Part shown: in pieces, positions 23,207 to 31,355 of the stretch
How the letters are laid out: each line of letters starts with the position of its first letter
Position numbering within the stretch: the first letter of the stretch is position 1
Origin: a virus
Length of the DNA: 44,489 nt
Direction: 5' to 3' (one strand)
IMG/VR virus record: IMGVR_UViG_3300024358_000491
Coordinates: 1 to 44,489 of that record
Notes under the pieces: generated by a model
Database searches by the model: none
Told to the model about the DNA's origin: nothing
What the model saw: the letters and a program-made list of their open reading frames with translations, nothing else
Program-made: the position numbers and the translations under genes

Positions 23207-23228
23207 ATGTGGGGGGAAACCCCCACAT
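23207..23228 (+). other. Strong GAAA-loop hairpin between hsp20 and clpS
   Basis: ATGTGGGGG-gaaa-CCCCCACAT, nine perfect base pairs with a GNRA loop and no U-run. Probably an mRNA-stabilising or processing hairpin rather than a terminator, as clpS starts 15 bases later. Confidence 0.8.
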
Positions 23229-23242
23229 AAATTGGAGAAACT

Positions 23243-23548
23243 ATGGGAACACTAACCGACATCGAAATTGATGAAAAAATAAAAGTTACAATTCAACCTC
23301 CAAAGTTATGGAAAGTTATATTTTTTAATGACGACCAAACACCTATGGATTTTGTTGTAGAATTATTGGTAAACATTTTTAAACATAACGAAAATAGAGC
23401 AAGAGATCTTACTTTAGAAATTCATAATACAGGAAGTGCAGTTGCAGGAATTTATCCTCATGAAATTGCTGAACATAGAGGATTAATGGCAACTCAAGTT
23501 TCTCGAACAAACGGTTTTCCATTACAAATACAGGTGGTAGAAGAATGA
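23243..23548 (+). CDS. clpS: Clp protease adaptor ClpS
   Basis: 101 residues with the ClpS core: KLWKVIFFNDDQTPMDFVVELL (the NDD and TPM segments that form the N-degron pocket), and GSAVAGIYPHEIAEHR as the second half. ClpS hands N-degron substrates to ClpAP. It follows hsp20 behind a GGAG site and overlaps the heme oxygenase start. A phage ClpP is encoded at 42.5 kb, but ClpA must come from the host. Confidence 0.9.
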   Translation: MGTLTDIEIDEKIKVTIQPPKLWKVIFFNDDQTPMDFVVELLVNIFKHNENRARDLTLEIHNTGSAVAGIYPHEIAEHRGLMATQVSRTNGFPLQIQVVEE

Positions 23549-24090
23549 GCTTAAGAGAAATCACAAAAGATTTACATCATGAAGCAGAAACAACAAAATT
23601 TGCTAAAGAATTACTTAGTGGTAAAATTGGTGGTAAGAAATATGTAAATTATCTTTACAACCTATTAGCAATTTATGATCCAATTGAATGGTATGCAAGT
23701 CGTCAGGGCATGTTTGAAAAAATGCCGTATTTGCCAAGACTTAAACATATTCATGCAGATTTTAAAGAATTGGACGACGGCGGCTATTTGTATCTAACTC
23801 CGTCTACATTAGAATATCAAGCGTATTTGCATAAGTTAGGTAATGACCCAGAACGCAAACATTTGATTAAAGCGCATTTATATTGTCGACATATGGGCGA
23901 TTTAAATGGCGGGCAAATCATTAAAAAACAAGTAGCTCATATCAGTAGTGGTAAGTTTTATGATTTTAATGATGCAGATACATTAAAGGTACAGATTCGT
24001 CAAGAGCTTACAGACGACCTCGGTGATGAGGCTCGTTTGGCATTTGAATATGCTATTCGAATGATGAAGGATCTCTATGACGGAGAGTAA
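23545..24090 (+). CDS. ho1: Heme oxygenase (biliverdin-forming)
   Basis: 181 residues of the HO family. The proximal His is His11 (KDLHHEAE) and the distal helix is GDLNGGQ (118-124). It opens heme to biliverdin IX-alpha, CO and Fe2+, using ferredoxin. It overlaps clpS by four bases and the bilin reductase by 14 bases, so the two-step heme-to-bilin route is translated together. In cyanophages such genes serve phycobilins; here the neighbours are not cyanophage-like, so the purpose may be iron release, a pigment or light/redox sensing. Confidence 0.93.
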   Translation: MSLREITKDLHHEAETTKFAKELLSGKIGGKKYVNYLYNLLAIYDPIEWYASRQGMFEKMPYLPRLKHIHADFKELDDGGYLYLTPSTLEYQAYLHKLGNDPERKHLIKAHLYCRHMGDLNGGQIIKKQVAHISSGKFYDFNDADTLKVQIRQELTDDLGDEARLAFEYAIRMMKDLYDGE

Positions 24091-24763
24091 TGTTTGGAAT
24101 ACGTTAATTGGAATCCAACAATTACTTGAAGACTCGTTTAACAGAACAGGCACCGAAATACAGGAGCCTGGAATGGATAGGTTTAATCAGCCTGGTTGGG
24201 TCAATCGTGTGTGGTCCAGCGATGCTTATCGTCGTGCTCACATTGATGTAGTAGACGCTAGAGAAACCAAAGGATTGTGGATGATGCATTGTTGCATTTT
24301 CCCTCATATTCATAACTCTGCTCCTATATTTGGTTTTGATGTAATAGCAGGAAAAAACAAGATCACAGGCTGTTTCATAGACTACAGCCCAACTACTAAC
24401 AAACAGCATCCTATGATAGATTATTTTGCTGAAGAAGTTACTAGATACGAGTGGATCCGCAAACGTGAATTACCCGACTGGGCACAGCGTATTTTTAGCT
24501 CTAGTATGGTAGCTGCGGGCAATGTTAAAGACGAATCAGAATTGAAACAGATTACTAGTCTAGCACATATACTGGTAAATCACTACTTAGAAACCGTAGG
24601 TGAAACTAATAATACTACCGCAGATGCAACTTTTGAACAGAATTACTATGCTCAAAATCAAAAACAAAACCCGCATACACCGCGTGTAATGGCTAGTTTG
24701 GGTTTAGACGAGGAAGATGTTCGAGTGTTTATTCAAGAATGCCTGTTCCCAGAAATTCGATAA
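24077..24763 (+). CDS. pcyX: Ferredoxin-dependent bilin reductase, PcyX-like
   Basis: 228 residues. The FDBR core is clear: AHIDVVDARETKGLWMMHCC then FPHIHNSAPIFGFDVIAG and ITGCFIDYSP. His71 and Asp88 align with the catalytic His88/Asp105 of PcyA. It reduces biliverdin to a phycobilin. Overlap with a heme oxygenase gene on a non-cyanophage-like genome matches the PcyX group described from marine viral metagenomes (phycoerythrobilin-forming); that subgroup call is from memory. No ferredoxin is in the window. PcyA or another FDBR class cannot be excluded. Confidence 0.82.
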   Translation: MTESNVWNTLIGIQQLLEDSFNRTGTEIQEPGMDRFNQPGWVNRVWSSDAYRRAHIDVVDARETKGLWMMHCCIFPHIHNSAPIFGFDVIAGKNKITGCFIDYSPTTNKQHPMIDYFAEEVTRYEWIRKRELPDWAQRIFSSSMVAAGNVKDESELKQITSLAHILVNHYLETVGETNNTTADATFEQNYYAQNQKQNPHTPRVMASLGLDEEDVRVFIQECLFPEIR

Positions 24764-24766
24764 ATA
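24759..24766 (+). promoter_or_regulatory. T4-type late promoter octamer GATAAATA
   Basis: Overlaps the bilin reductase stop; the next ATG (24774) is seven bases beyond, with no ribosome binding site, so the transcript would be leaderless. Confidence 0.5.
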
Positions 24767-24773
24767 CAGAACT

Positions 24774-26069
24774 ATGAGATTTTTTGAATTTGCAGCGCCT
24801 CAACAGGATCAAAACACGGTTTCTAAATTAGTAGATATTGTGAAAAACCCTAATACCGATCCTAAATTAAAAAACGAAATTCTAGCTATTTTAAAACAGC
24901 TGGAAGTTAAGGGCACCAAACAAGATAAACAGCTTAACGCTATACCCCCAGCGGAAGAGATTACTAAAGAAGCAGTAGGTGACGATACAATTAGTACTAT
25001 TGAATCCGATGAAGATTACTTTCAACGTATTCTTAACAGCGACCCTCGTTTAAAAGCCATTGCAGAAAAGAAACTTAAAGATGCAGAATCACAAGGATTT
25101 AATGTAGGTTCTGCTTTGTCAGCTGGAGATGCATTTAAACGTTTTAACGATCAAGTATTATCGTTAGTACAACATCTTAAACAGCTACCACCAGACTTTG
25201 CTAAAGAAGTTACTAAAACATTTAGTCACTTAGCTACTCAAGGTATAGATCAACAAGATTTAATTTCTTTCTTACAAGATTGTGCTAAACCAGATAGACT
25301 AATAGATCTACCTGCATTAACATCAAAATCTGGTACAGGTATTAGATTAAATGTTCCTTCAAAATATCAAGAAATCGTTAAGCATCTCGTGGCAGTTACT
25401 CCGGGTAGTAAAAATGCCGCTGCGGGCAAGGGAGAACTTATGCTTGCAGTTATTGGTAAAGACACAACTAAACCTGCTGTAGGAGATATTATTGTAGGTG
25501 AAAAACGTGTTGAAGTTAAAGCATCTGATGCAACTGGTAAAACAATATCTGATTTTGCTCTCGGTAAACAACCAGTTGAAAAGGCAAGAACAATCATGGT
25601 TAATACCATGAATAGAACCCTTGGTAGAGAGGTGTTTTTAGATGCAACAGCTGATACAACCAACGACCAAGGTGTTACTGGTATATCATCTATTAATACT
25701 AAAAATCTTGCTCAACTAAACAAGCTCTTTAGTGAAATGGGTGCAGAAGCTACACAAAAAATGTTCCGTGAAATGTTCACAGCAGTAGTAGGCAATAAAT
25801 TTTCAAAGGATATTGAAGATATTGTTTCCTCTATAGATAATAACGGAATTAACGTAGAATCAATGAGAAAGGCTATTGTTGCTTTATTGTTTGACTACTA
25901 TAAATCTGTGAATAACCATACAGGATTATTAACTATAAACGTTCCTAATCTAACTATCAATTATGTAGAAGATGCAGCGTCATTTGCAGCTATTCCTAAT
26001 CTAACAATTGGTACTTTATTTGATTTTAGAGCCAATCCTGGATCTATAACATCATTTAAACAAAAATAA
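24774..26069 (+). CDS. Hypothetical protein with PD-(D/E)XK nuclease-like core
   Basis: 431 residues from ATG 24774 (the upstream extension overlaps the bilin reductase gene). The N-terminal 120 residues are charged and helical. In the middle, GKGELMLAVIG, then GDIIVGEKRVEVKASD resembles the E...D-x(n)-ExK motif of PD-(D/E)XK nucleases. The C-terminus is helical then beta-rich (LLTINVPNLTINYVEDA). The nuclease assignment is tentative; the MRFFEF start is reminiscent of T4-like virion-associated proteins. It may cut DNA or be a catalytic relic. Confidence 0.65.
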   Translation: MRFFEFAAPQQDQNTVSKLVDIVKNPNTDPKLKNEILAILKQLEVKGTKQDKQLNAIPPAEEITKEAVGDDTISTIESDEDYFQRILNSDPRLKAIAEKKLKDAESQGFNVGSALSAGDAFKRFNDQVLSLVQHLKQLPPDFAKEVTKTFSHLATQGIDQQDLISFLQDCAKPDRLIDLPALTSKSGTGIRLNVPSKYQEIVKHLVAVTPGSKNAAAGKGELMLAVIGKDTTKPAVGDIIVGEKRVEVKASDATGKTISDFALGKQPVEKARTIMVNTMNRTLGREVFLDATADTTNDQGVTGISSINTKNLAQLNKLFSEMGAEATQKMFREMFTAVVGNKFSKDIEDIVSSIDNNGINVESMRKAIVALLFDYYKSVNNHTGLLTINVPNLTINYVEDAASFAAIPNLTIGTLFDFRANPGSITSFKQK

Positions 26070-26139
26070 AGTTTCTTAATCTAGAACAATTTAATAACGC
26101 CTTATAATTTTGGTTCTCTCTCCTTTAAATACTATACGG

Positions 26140-26145
26140 TATAAT
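26140..26145 (+). promoter_or_regulatory. TATAAT -10 box ahead of the curli cluster
   Basis: TATAAT 15 bases before the csgF start, with GGGAG (26148-26152) as ribosome binding site. No clear -35 was found. It is the only candidate promoter in the 90-base gap before the cluster. Confidence 0.5.
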
Positions 26146-26159
26146 CCGGGAGCGAATCA

Positions 26160-26642
26160 ATGTCTAAAACAAAAATAATATTAGTGACACTGATGCTGCC
26201 TTCAGTTGTATTGGCAGCAGAACTACAGCATAACTTTAATAGTCCTGCTTTTAACGGGCAAGGCTATAGTTCGCACGTTCTAACAATCAAACAACTTGAA
26301 GATCAAGCAAAAGAAAAGAACAGAGCAGCGGTAGAAGCATTAAAAGCAAAAGCAGAAGCTGAAGCAGCAAATACACCAACTGCACGTTTTATTGCTAATC
26401 TTGAAAGTCGTATCTATTCACAATTAGCTAAACAACTAACTGATAGTATGTTTGGTGAAGGTGCAACCTGTACAACCAGAGGTGTTGTATGCGGAACAAT
26501 TCCAGATATTGGTGGTAATTCAATTAGTTGGAAACTCGGTGATGGCAGTGATAATGGTATGATTGTCATTACAATTCAAAGCCTTACTAATGCCTCGGAT
26601 ATAACAACAATGAAGGTTCCAGCCGGAACGTTTTATTTTTAA
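26160..26642 (+). CDS. csgF: Curli assembly protein CsgF
   Basis: 160 residues. Signal peptide (about 1-19, cleaved after VLA), then ELQHNFNSPAFNGQGYSS, the CsgF N-terminus that plugs the CsgG pore, and TARFIANLESRIYSQLAKQL matching the conserved helix. Two cysteines follow in a C-terminal domain (CTTRGVVCG). CsgF couples secretion to nucleation of curli fibres at the outer surface. csgG follows 11 bases later, the classic pairing. Confidence 0.88.
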   Translation: MSKTKIILVTLMLPSVVLAAELQHNFNSPAFNGQGYSSHVLTIKQLEDQAKEKNRAAVEALKAKAEAEAANTPTARFIANLESRIYSQLAKQLTDSMFGEGATCTTRGVVCGTIPDIGGNSISWKLGDGSDNGMIVITIQSLTNASDITTMKVPAGTFYF

Positions 26643-26652
26643 GGGGCGGTAA

Positions 26653-27813
26653 ATGAAAAAAACAATAATAGCCCTAGGGGTAATCGCTATTTTATCAGGC
26701 TGTGCCACTAGTTCATCAATAAGAGAAAAGATGACCGGTGAACAATTTGATGAGCCAACCGTAGAGCAGAACAAATATCTAAAAAAATTAGGTGACGGAA
26801 TTAGAGCACCTAAAGGTGGACCAATTACCGTAGCAGTATACGGTTTCCGTGATATGACCGGACAACGTAAATCTGTTCCAAATATTGCTAGTTTAAGTTC
26901 AGCAGTTACTCAAGGTGCAGATTCATATCTTGTAAAAGCATTACAAGATGTAGGCAATGCAAGATGGTTTACCGTAGTTGAGCGTGTTGGTCTTGAGAAC
27001 CTAATTAAAGAACGTCAAATGATTCGTCAAATGCGTGAACAATATCAAGGCCGCGATGCTAAACCGTTGCCACCAATGTTGTTTGCAGGAGTTATTATCG
27101 AAGGCGGAATTGTTGGCTACGATTCAAATACATCAACCGGCGGTAGTGGTGCAAGATTTTTAGGAATTGGAGCACAAACACAATATCAAAGTGATACCGT
27201 AACCGTAAATTTAAGAACGGTTAGCGTTTCTACTGGAGAAGTATTGACTAGCATTACCGTTACCAAGACCGTGCTAAGTTATATGGATAAGGTCGGTGTG
27301 TTAAGATTTGTGTCGGCCGGTGAACAAGCAATTGAAGCTGAAATTGGTGCAAGCATTAACGAAAGCATCAATAAAGCAACTAATCTAGCTATTCAAGCAG
27401 CCGTTATAGAAACTATTAATGAAGGTGCCAAAAAAGGACATTGGGCATTTAAAGATGATTTGGTTATAACCCATCCGCTACCTGTTCAACCAGAAATAAA
27501 AATTGAACCTATGGTAGAGGTAAAGGTTGAACCTAAGGCAGAAGTAAAGGTCGAACCTAAGGCAGAAGCAAAACCAGAAGTAAAGGCAGAAGCAAAACCA
27601 GAAGCAAAACCAGAACCAACTCCAGCTAAAGTTCTTACTAAAAAATCAACAACAAGAACAACGGTAAGAGAAAATGATAAGGCTGGATCAACTATCCTTT
27701 CAATATTATCACCAGGGGACGAAGTTGAAGTATTACGAGAACAAGGAAATATGACTTTTGTTCAAACAAAGAGTGGTAAGAAGGGATGGGTAGTAAGTAA
27801 TTTCTTAAAATAA
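26653..27813 (+). CDS. csgG: Curli secretion channel CsgG with C-terminal SH3b domain
   Basis: 386 residues. A lipoprotein signal ends in LSGC (Cys17). The CsgG domain covers about 45-275: ITVAVYGFRDMTGQRK, WFTVVERVGLENLIKERQ, FAGVIIEGGIVGYDSN and the transmembrane-hairpin region QSDTVTVNLRTVSVSTGEV. It forms a nonameric outer-membrane export pore. Unusually, it continues through a Lys/Glu/Pro/Ala-rich linker of repeated VKVEPKAE/AKPE units (about 275-320) into an SH3b domain ending GKKGWVVSNFLK. The SH3 part would face the periplasm and could bind peptidoglycan. Confidence 0.93.
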   Translation: MKKTIIALGVIAILSGCATSSSIREKMTGEQFDEPTVEQNKYLKKLGDGIRAPKGGPITVAVYGFRDMTGQRKSVPNIASLSSAVTQGADSYLVKALQDVGNARWFTVVERVGLENLIKERQMIRQMREQYQGRDAKPLPPMLFAGVIIEGGIVGYDSNTSTGGSGARFLGIGAQTQYQSDTVTVNLRTVSVSTGEVLTSITVTKTVLSYMDKVGVLRFVSAGEQAIEAEIGASINESINKATNLAIQAAVIETINEGAKKGHWAFKDDLVITHPLPVQPEIKIEPMVEVKVEPKAEVKVEPKAEAKPEVKAEAKPEAKPEPTPAKVLTKKSTTRTTVRENDKAGSTILSILSPGDEVEVLREQGNMTFVQTKSGKKGWVVSNFLK

Positions 27814-27858
27814 TAACGGTACACTAATAAAAATAATAAAGTACCAAGGAGCGAAGAA

Positions 27859-28662
27859 ATGTATAAAAAAGATATTAAACTAATGGCGGCTATTGTCTCC
27901 GCTATATTTTGGGGTTCTGGTGCCCATGCAGCTGGTAGCAGCACTGGCCCAAACAACGTATATATAGAACAAGTGGGAAGTAGTAATACAATTACTATTG
28001 AACAAGTTGGCGGGACAAATAATGTTGGCGGAACAGCAGGTTCTGTTAGCGTTGATGCAACAGGTGTAACAACATTAACACCAACTGCACCTAGTTCGTC
28101 AAATTATGCAACAATAAACGGTAGTAGCAATACCGTATCAATCCAACAAAACGGAAATAACAATTCCTCACAATACAATATTGTTGGAAGTAAGAATACA
28201 TATACAGAAACCATTAATGGTTATAATAACCAAGTAAAATTAACGGTTAATAATGGAACCGTTACAGGTACTTCTAATTCTACAATGACAAATACCATCA
28301 CTGGCGATAGCAACGTAATAATTCAAAATATTACTTCTAGTCGTTTTACGTCAACTAATACAATTACAGGTGATAGTAACCAAGTTACTACAGATAGCAC
28401 TACATCAGGTACATTAAGTAGCATTAGTAATACTATTACTAGCAGTAATAATAACGTGATCAACATTCAACAAGCTGACACAGGAACTCATACCGTTGTA
28501 TTGAATACGACTGGTGGTGATTACAACTCTATTACTACTCAACAACAAGGAAGTAATAACAGCACAATCAATGTTAGCACAAACGGAGCACACAATACCA
28601 TTACGGTTCGTAGTACTAATGGATCTAGTATTACTAATCCGATGACAGCAATAGTGAGGTAA
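27859..28662 (+). CDS. Curlin-repeat protein (CsgA/CsgB-like)
   Basis: 267 residues with a signal peptide ending near GAHA. The mature chain is almost all Asn, Ser, Thr, Gly and Gln in curlin-like repeats (NVYIEQVGSSNTITIEQVGG, NTVSIQQNGNNN, NNVINIQQADTG, NSITTQQQGSNN), the amyloid beta-helix strand-turn units. Middle repeats are degenerate, with TNTITGDSN units in place of the Gln-Gln type. It is a likely substrate of the CsgG channel. AAGGAG site 9 bases before ATG. CsgA or CsgB role cannot be decided. Confidence 0.88.
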   Translation: MYKKDIKLMAAIVSAIFWGSGAHAAGSSTGPNNVYIEQVGSSNTITIEQVGGTNNVGGTAGSVSVDATGVTTLTPTAPSSSNYATINGSSNTVSIQQNGNNNSSQYNIVGSKNTYTETINGYNNQVKLTVNNGTVTGTSNSTMTNTITGDSNVIIQNITSSRFTSTNTITGDSNQVTTDSTTSGTLSSISNTITSSNNNVINIQQADTGTHTVVLNTTGGDYNSITTQQQGSNNSTINVSTNGAHNTITVRSTNGSSITNPMTAIVR

Positions 28663-28664
28663 CA

Positions 28665-29756
28665 ATGAATGCCCTGCTCGGAGTAATTTTATCACTTTTT
28701 GTGGTTAATGCCTGGGCGGGCATTGGTATTGTTGCCGACGTAAAAGGAACAGCCTGTGAGATCCAACGAAATAAAAGTAAATTATCCGGAGTTAAAGGTG
28801 CAGAAATTGAAACAATGGATACCTATATTACAGGATCTTGCGTAAGCAATATCACTTTTAAAGATGATACTAAAGTTCGAGTTACAGAAAATAGCAGGCT
28901 GCTTATCGACGATTTTGTCTTCGATCCTAAAAAGTCTGATGCTGGCAAACTGGCTATTAAAGCCGCTATGGGAACCGTCAGATACACATCAGGACAGATT
29001 GCTAAGAATAATCCTCAGCAAGTTAATATCCACACTCCTACCGCCTCGATAGCAGTTCGAGGAACTGATTTTACAATGACCGTAGATGAAGCAGGACAAA
29101 GTCTTGTTGTTCTAGTCCCGTCATGTAAAGATGATAAAGAAGTTAAACAATTTGAATTAGATGAACAACGTTGTCGCGTGGGAAAAATTGAGGTAACGAC
29201 GCAAGCAGGTTCAGTGGAGTTAGACAAAGCATTCGAGGGAACATATGTTACAAGTGCTAATATGCCACCGACTCCTCCGGTCGTTATGAATATTATCGAA
29301 TCAAAAATTAATAATAATTTAATCTTAGTTAAGCCTATGGAAATTCAGCGTTCTTTAGCCACTGCTACTAAAACTAAAAAAGAAATTGAATCAGAAGAAC
29401 TAGAACAAGAAGCCATACGTCAAATGATGCAACGCCTTGAAGAATCAAGAGAATCCCCTCAAGCAAAAGTATTACAATTTACCTATGCTGATGGAAGCAA
29501 AGGATGTAATCCTTCAACAAATATTTGTGTTAACTGGGATAATCCAGACGGATCGTCAATACAAGACAAAGGCAAAGGTGTGGCGTTTAGAAAAAACGAA
29601 GACCACTATGCTGAAATTAAAACTTTAGGCTATGCATCAAATACAACAATAACCGTTATACATAATGATCAACCAGATACTATTGTTATTGGCAGCGGAG
29701 ATCCAAACGGTAACGTTGTTTATATAAAACAAAACGCTGGTGTATTAAAAAGATGA
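28665..29756 (+). CDS. FecR-domain exported protein
   Basis: 363 residues with a signal peptide (1-18). The FecR domain (about 45-140) includes FKDDTKVRVTENSRLLIDDF and TPTASIAVRGTDFTMTV, the usual end of that fold. A charged helix (about 240-265) and a beta-rich end follow. Two cysteine pairs could form disulfides. In bacteria, FecR-like proteins of this type are found near CHASE2 cyclases and surface-protein genes. It is three bases after the curlin gene and overlaps the next by four. Confidence 0.85.
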   Translation: MNALLGVILSLFVVNAWAGIGIVADVKGTACEIQRNKSKLSGVKGAEIETMDTYITGSCVSNITFKDDTKVRVTENSRLLIDDFVFDPKKSDAGKLAIKAAMGTVRYTSGQIAKNNPQQVNIHTPTASIAVRGTDFTMTVDEAGQSLVVLVPSCKDDKEVKQFELDEQRCRVGKIEVTTQAGSVELDKAFEGTYVTSANMPPTPPVVMNIIESKINNNLILVKPMEIQRSLATATKTKKEIESEELEQEAIRQMMQRLEESRESPQAKVLQFTYADGSKGCNPSTNICVNWDNPDGSSIQDKGKGVAFRKNEDHYAEIKTLGYASNTTITVIHNDQPDTIVIGSGDPNGNVVYIKQNAGVLKR

Positions 29757-31135
29757 AAAGACTAATACAATTTTTATTCTTAATAATGATAACACCATTT
29801 GTTTGGTGTGAAGATCTTTCTGCACAAGGAACAGGTTTTGAATCAGGAACATTGTCTGGTTGGACATCGGCCGGTGGAGTTAGTGTATCTGGAGCCAGTT
29901 CTAATAACCTTGGAGGCAAAGCCTGGGTAGTTAATCCTTATGGTACTAAAATGGGTATGCTTTATCCTAGTGGAAGTACAAGTTTTGATACAGCATTGTC
30001 TACTCTAGGACTATCGGCAAATGAAAATTCAGCTGTTAGATCTTTTTTATCTGCCAACGCCGGTGGCGGAAGTCCTACTCCAACTAATGCTGCTTATGTA
30101 ATGACTACCGTAGCATTACAAGCAGGAGTTACCTATACCTTTGCTTGGAACTATTTGAGCACAGATTATTTTCCATTCAACGACGGTTCTATGATGACAC
30201 TGACACATGCCAGTAATGCTAGTGTTATCCCATCGTTGAATAACGGTAATCAACGTTTTGCATTATTAGGTTTTACAAATCCCGGATCAGGAAATTACTC
30301 AACAGGATCCTACGGTTCTACAGGTTGGCAGTTAGCTGTGTTTACCGTACCCGAAGACGGCAATTATGTTTTAGGTTTTGCCGCATTTAATCTAGGCGAC
30401 ACTATTCTAAGTCCTATCTTATACATTGACGAAGTTCAAGGAAGCACAACACTCAACGGCCAAAACTTTGGACCTGTTGCTCCTAATGCAGGTTCAACAG
30501 CACCAGCAACTCCTTCAGAACCAACAGCACCAACTTTATGTTGTGGCGGTAGCGCAGCATCATTTAATATTAATGCTATGCACCAAACAAACATTAATAC
30601 GTTTTTGAATAGACCACACGCTGATTCAAAAGTTATGATTGAACAAATTGGCAGCTATAATCATATTACGGTTCAACAAACAGGCACCAATCAAAACTAT
30701 TTAGAATACATAGGCACAGGAAATAATAATCAAATAACCGTCAATCAATCTGGCAATGTTAATACACAGGTTAACTATGCTGAGATAAGATTAGGAACTA
30801 CAGGTAGTGCAAATAATAATACCGTGAATCTTACACAACAAAGTACAGGTGGTGGCAAAGGAGCATTTATTACCGTTAACGATAATAATAATGCTGTGAC
30901 ATTACAGCAAAAAGATTCAGGAAGTCATTATGCGGCTATACATGTAAGTGGCGGATCAAAAACCGTTGATGTTATTCAACAAGGATCTGCCGGTCATATG
31001 GCAGATATTACATTATCAGGGCCAGGGAGCCGAAGTTTAAATCTTACACAAGGCGGCTCTACACAACAATTCTATAGTATAAACAGCAGTTGTAGCAGTA
31101 ATTGTCAAGCGATAACCGTTACGCAAGGACAATAA
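29753..31135 (+). CDS. Large curlin-repeat protein with N-terminal lectin-like domain
   Basis: 460 residues. Signal peptide (about 1-19), then a beta-sandwich domain (about 25-235) with GFESGTLSGWTSAGG and YLSTDYFPFNDGSMM, resembling the exported GxW-type carbohydrate-binding or surface domains. After a Pro/Thr linker and a CC pair, curlin repeats occupy about 290-460 (SKVMIEQIGSYNHITVQQTG, NNQITVNQSGNVN, KTVDVIQQGS). It probably decorates or nucleates the fibre and may bind cells or surfaces. A T4 late octamer overlaps its stop. Confidence 0.85.
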   Translation: MKRLIQFLFLIMITPFVWCEDLSAQGTGFESGTLSGWTSAGGVSVSGASSNNLGGKAWVVNPYGTKMGMLYPSGSTSFDTALSTLGLSANENSAVRSFLSANAGGGSPTPTNAAYVMTTVALQAGVTYTFAWNYLSTDYFPFNDGSMMTLTHASNASVIPSLNNGNQRFALLGFTNPGSGNYSTGSYGSTGWQLAVFTVPEDGNYVLGFAAFNLGDTILSPILYIDEVQGSTTLNGQNFGPVAPNAGSTAPATPSEPTAPTLCCGGSAASFNINAMHQTNINTFLNRPHADSKVMIEQIGSYNHITVQQTGTNQNYLEYIGTGNNNQITVNQSGNVNTQVNYAEIRLGTTGSANNNTVNLTQQSTGGGKGAFITVNDNNNAVTLQQKDSGSHYAAIHVSGGSKTVDVIQQGSAGHMADITLSGPGSRSLNLTQGGSTQQFYSINSSCSSNCQAITVTQGQ

Positions 31136-31138
31136 ATA
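31131..31138 (+). promoter_or_regulatory. T4-type late promoter octamer AATAAATA
   Basis: Overlaps the end of the curlin gene and is five bases before the next ATG; it could supply late transcripts of the lipoprotein and cyclase. Confidence 0.45.
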
Positions 31139-31142
31139 ATAG

Positions 31143-31355
31143 ATGCGTAAATTAACGTTGTTAATTTCATTTATTATTACAGGTTGTGCAACAGGTCCTA
31201 GACCAGTGTCTGCACCACCACCGCCCAGTTGTATTAATATTCCCGGTGAAGGATGTAAACAATTTAATGCTGGTAATAAGGGCGGTACAACACTAGGACA
31301 TCATAACAATGAAGATATCCCTGCCAAAGCTGCCGCAGTTCCAACTCAACCCTAA
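31143..31355 (+). CDS. Small lipoprotein
   Basis: 70 residues. A signal segment ends in ITGC (Cys15), then a proline-rich linker and a CINIPGEGCKQF cysteine pair. Overlaps the cyclase gene start by 47 bases in another frame. It may be a small outer-membrane partner for the curli machinery; function unknown. Confidence 0.7.
   Translation: MRKLTLLISFIITGCATGPRPVSAPPPPSCINIPGEGCKQFNAGNKGGTTLGHHNNEDIPAKAAAVPTQP

Noticed and set aside
27859-31135. CRISPR-like repeats in the curlin genes
   Set aside because: The repeats are in-frame Asn/Gln/Gly codons of curlin units, irregular in length, with no spacers.
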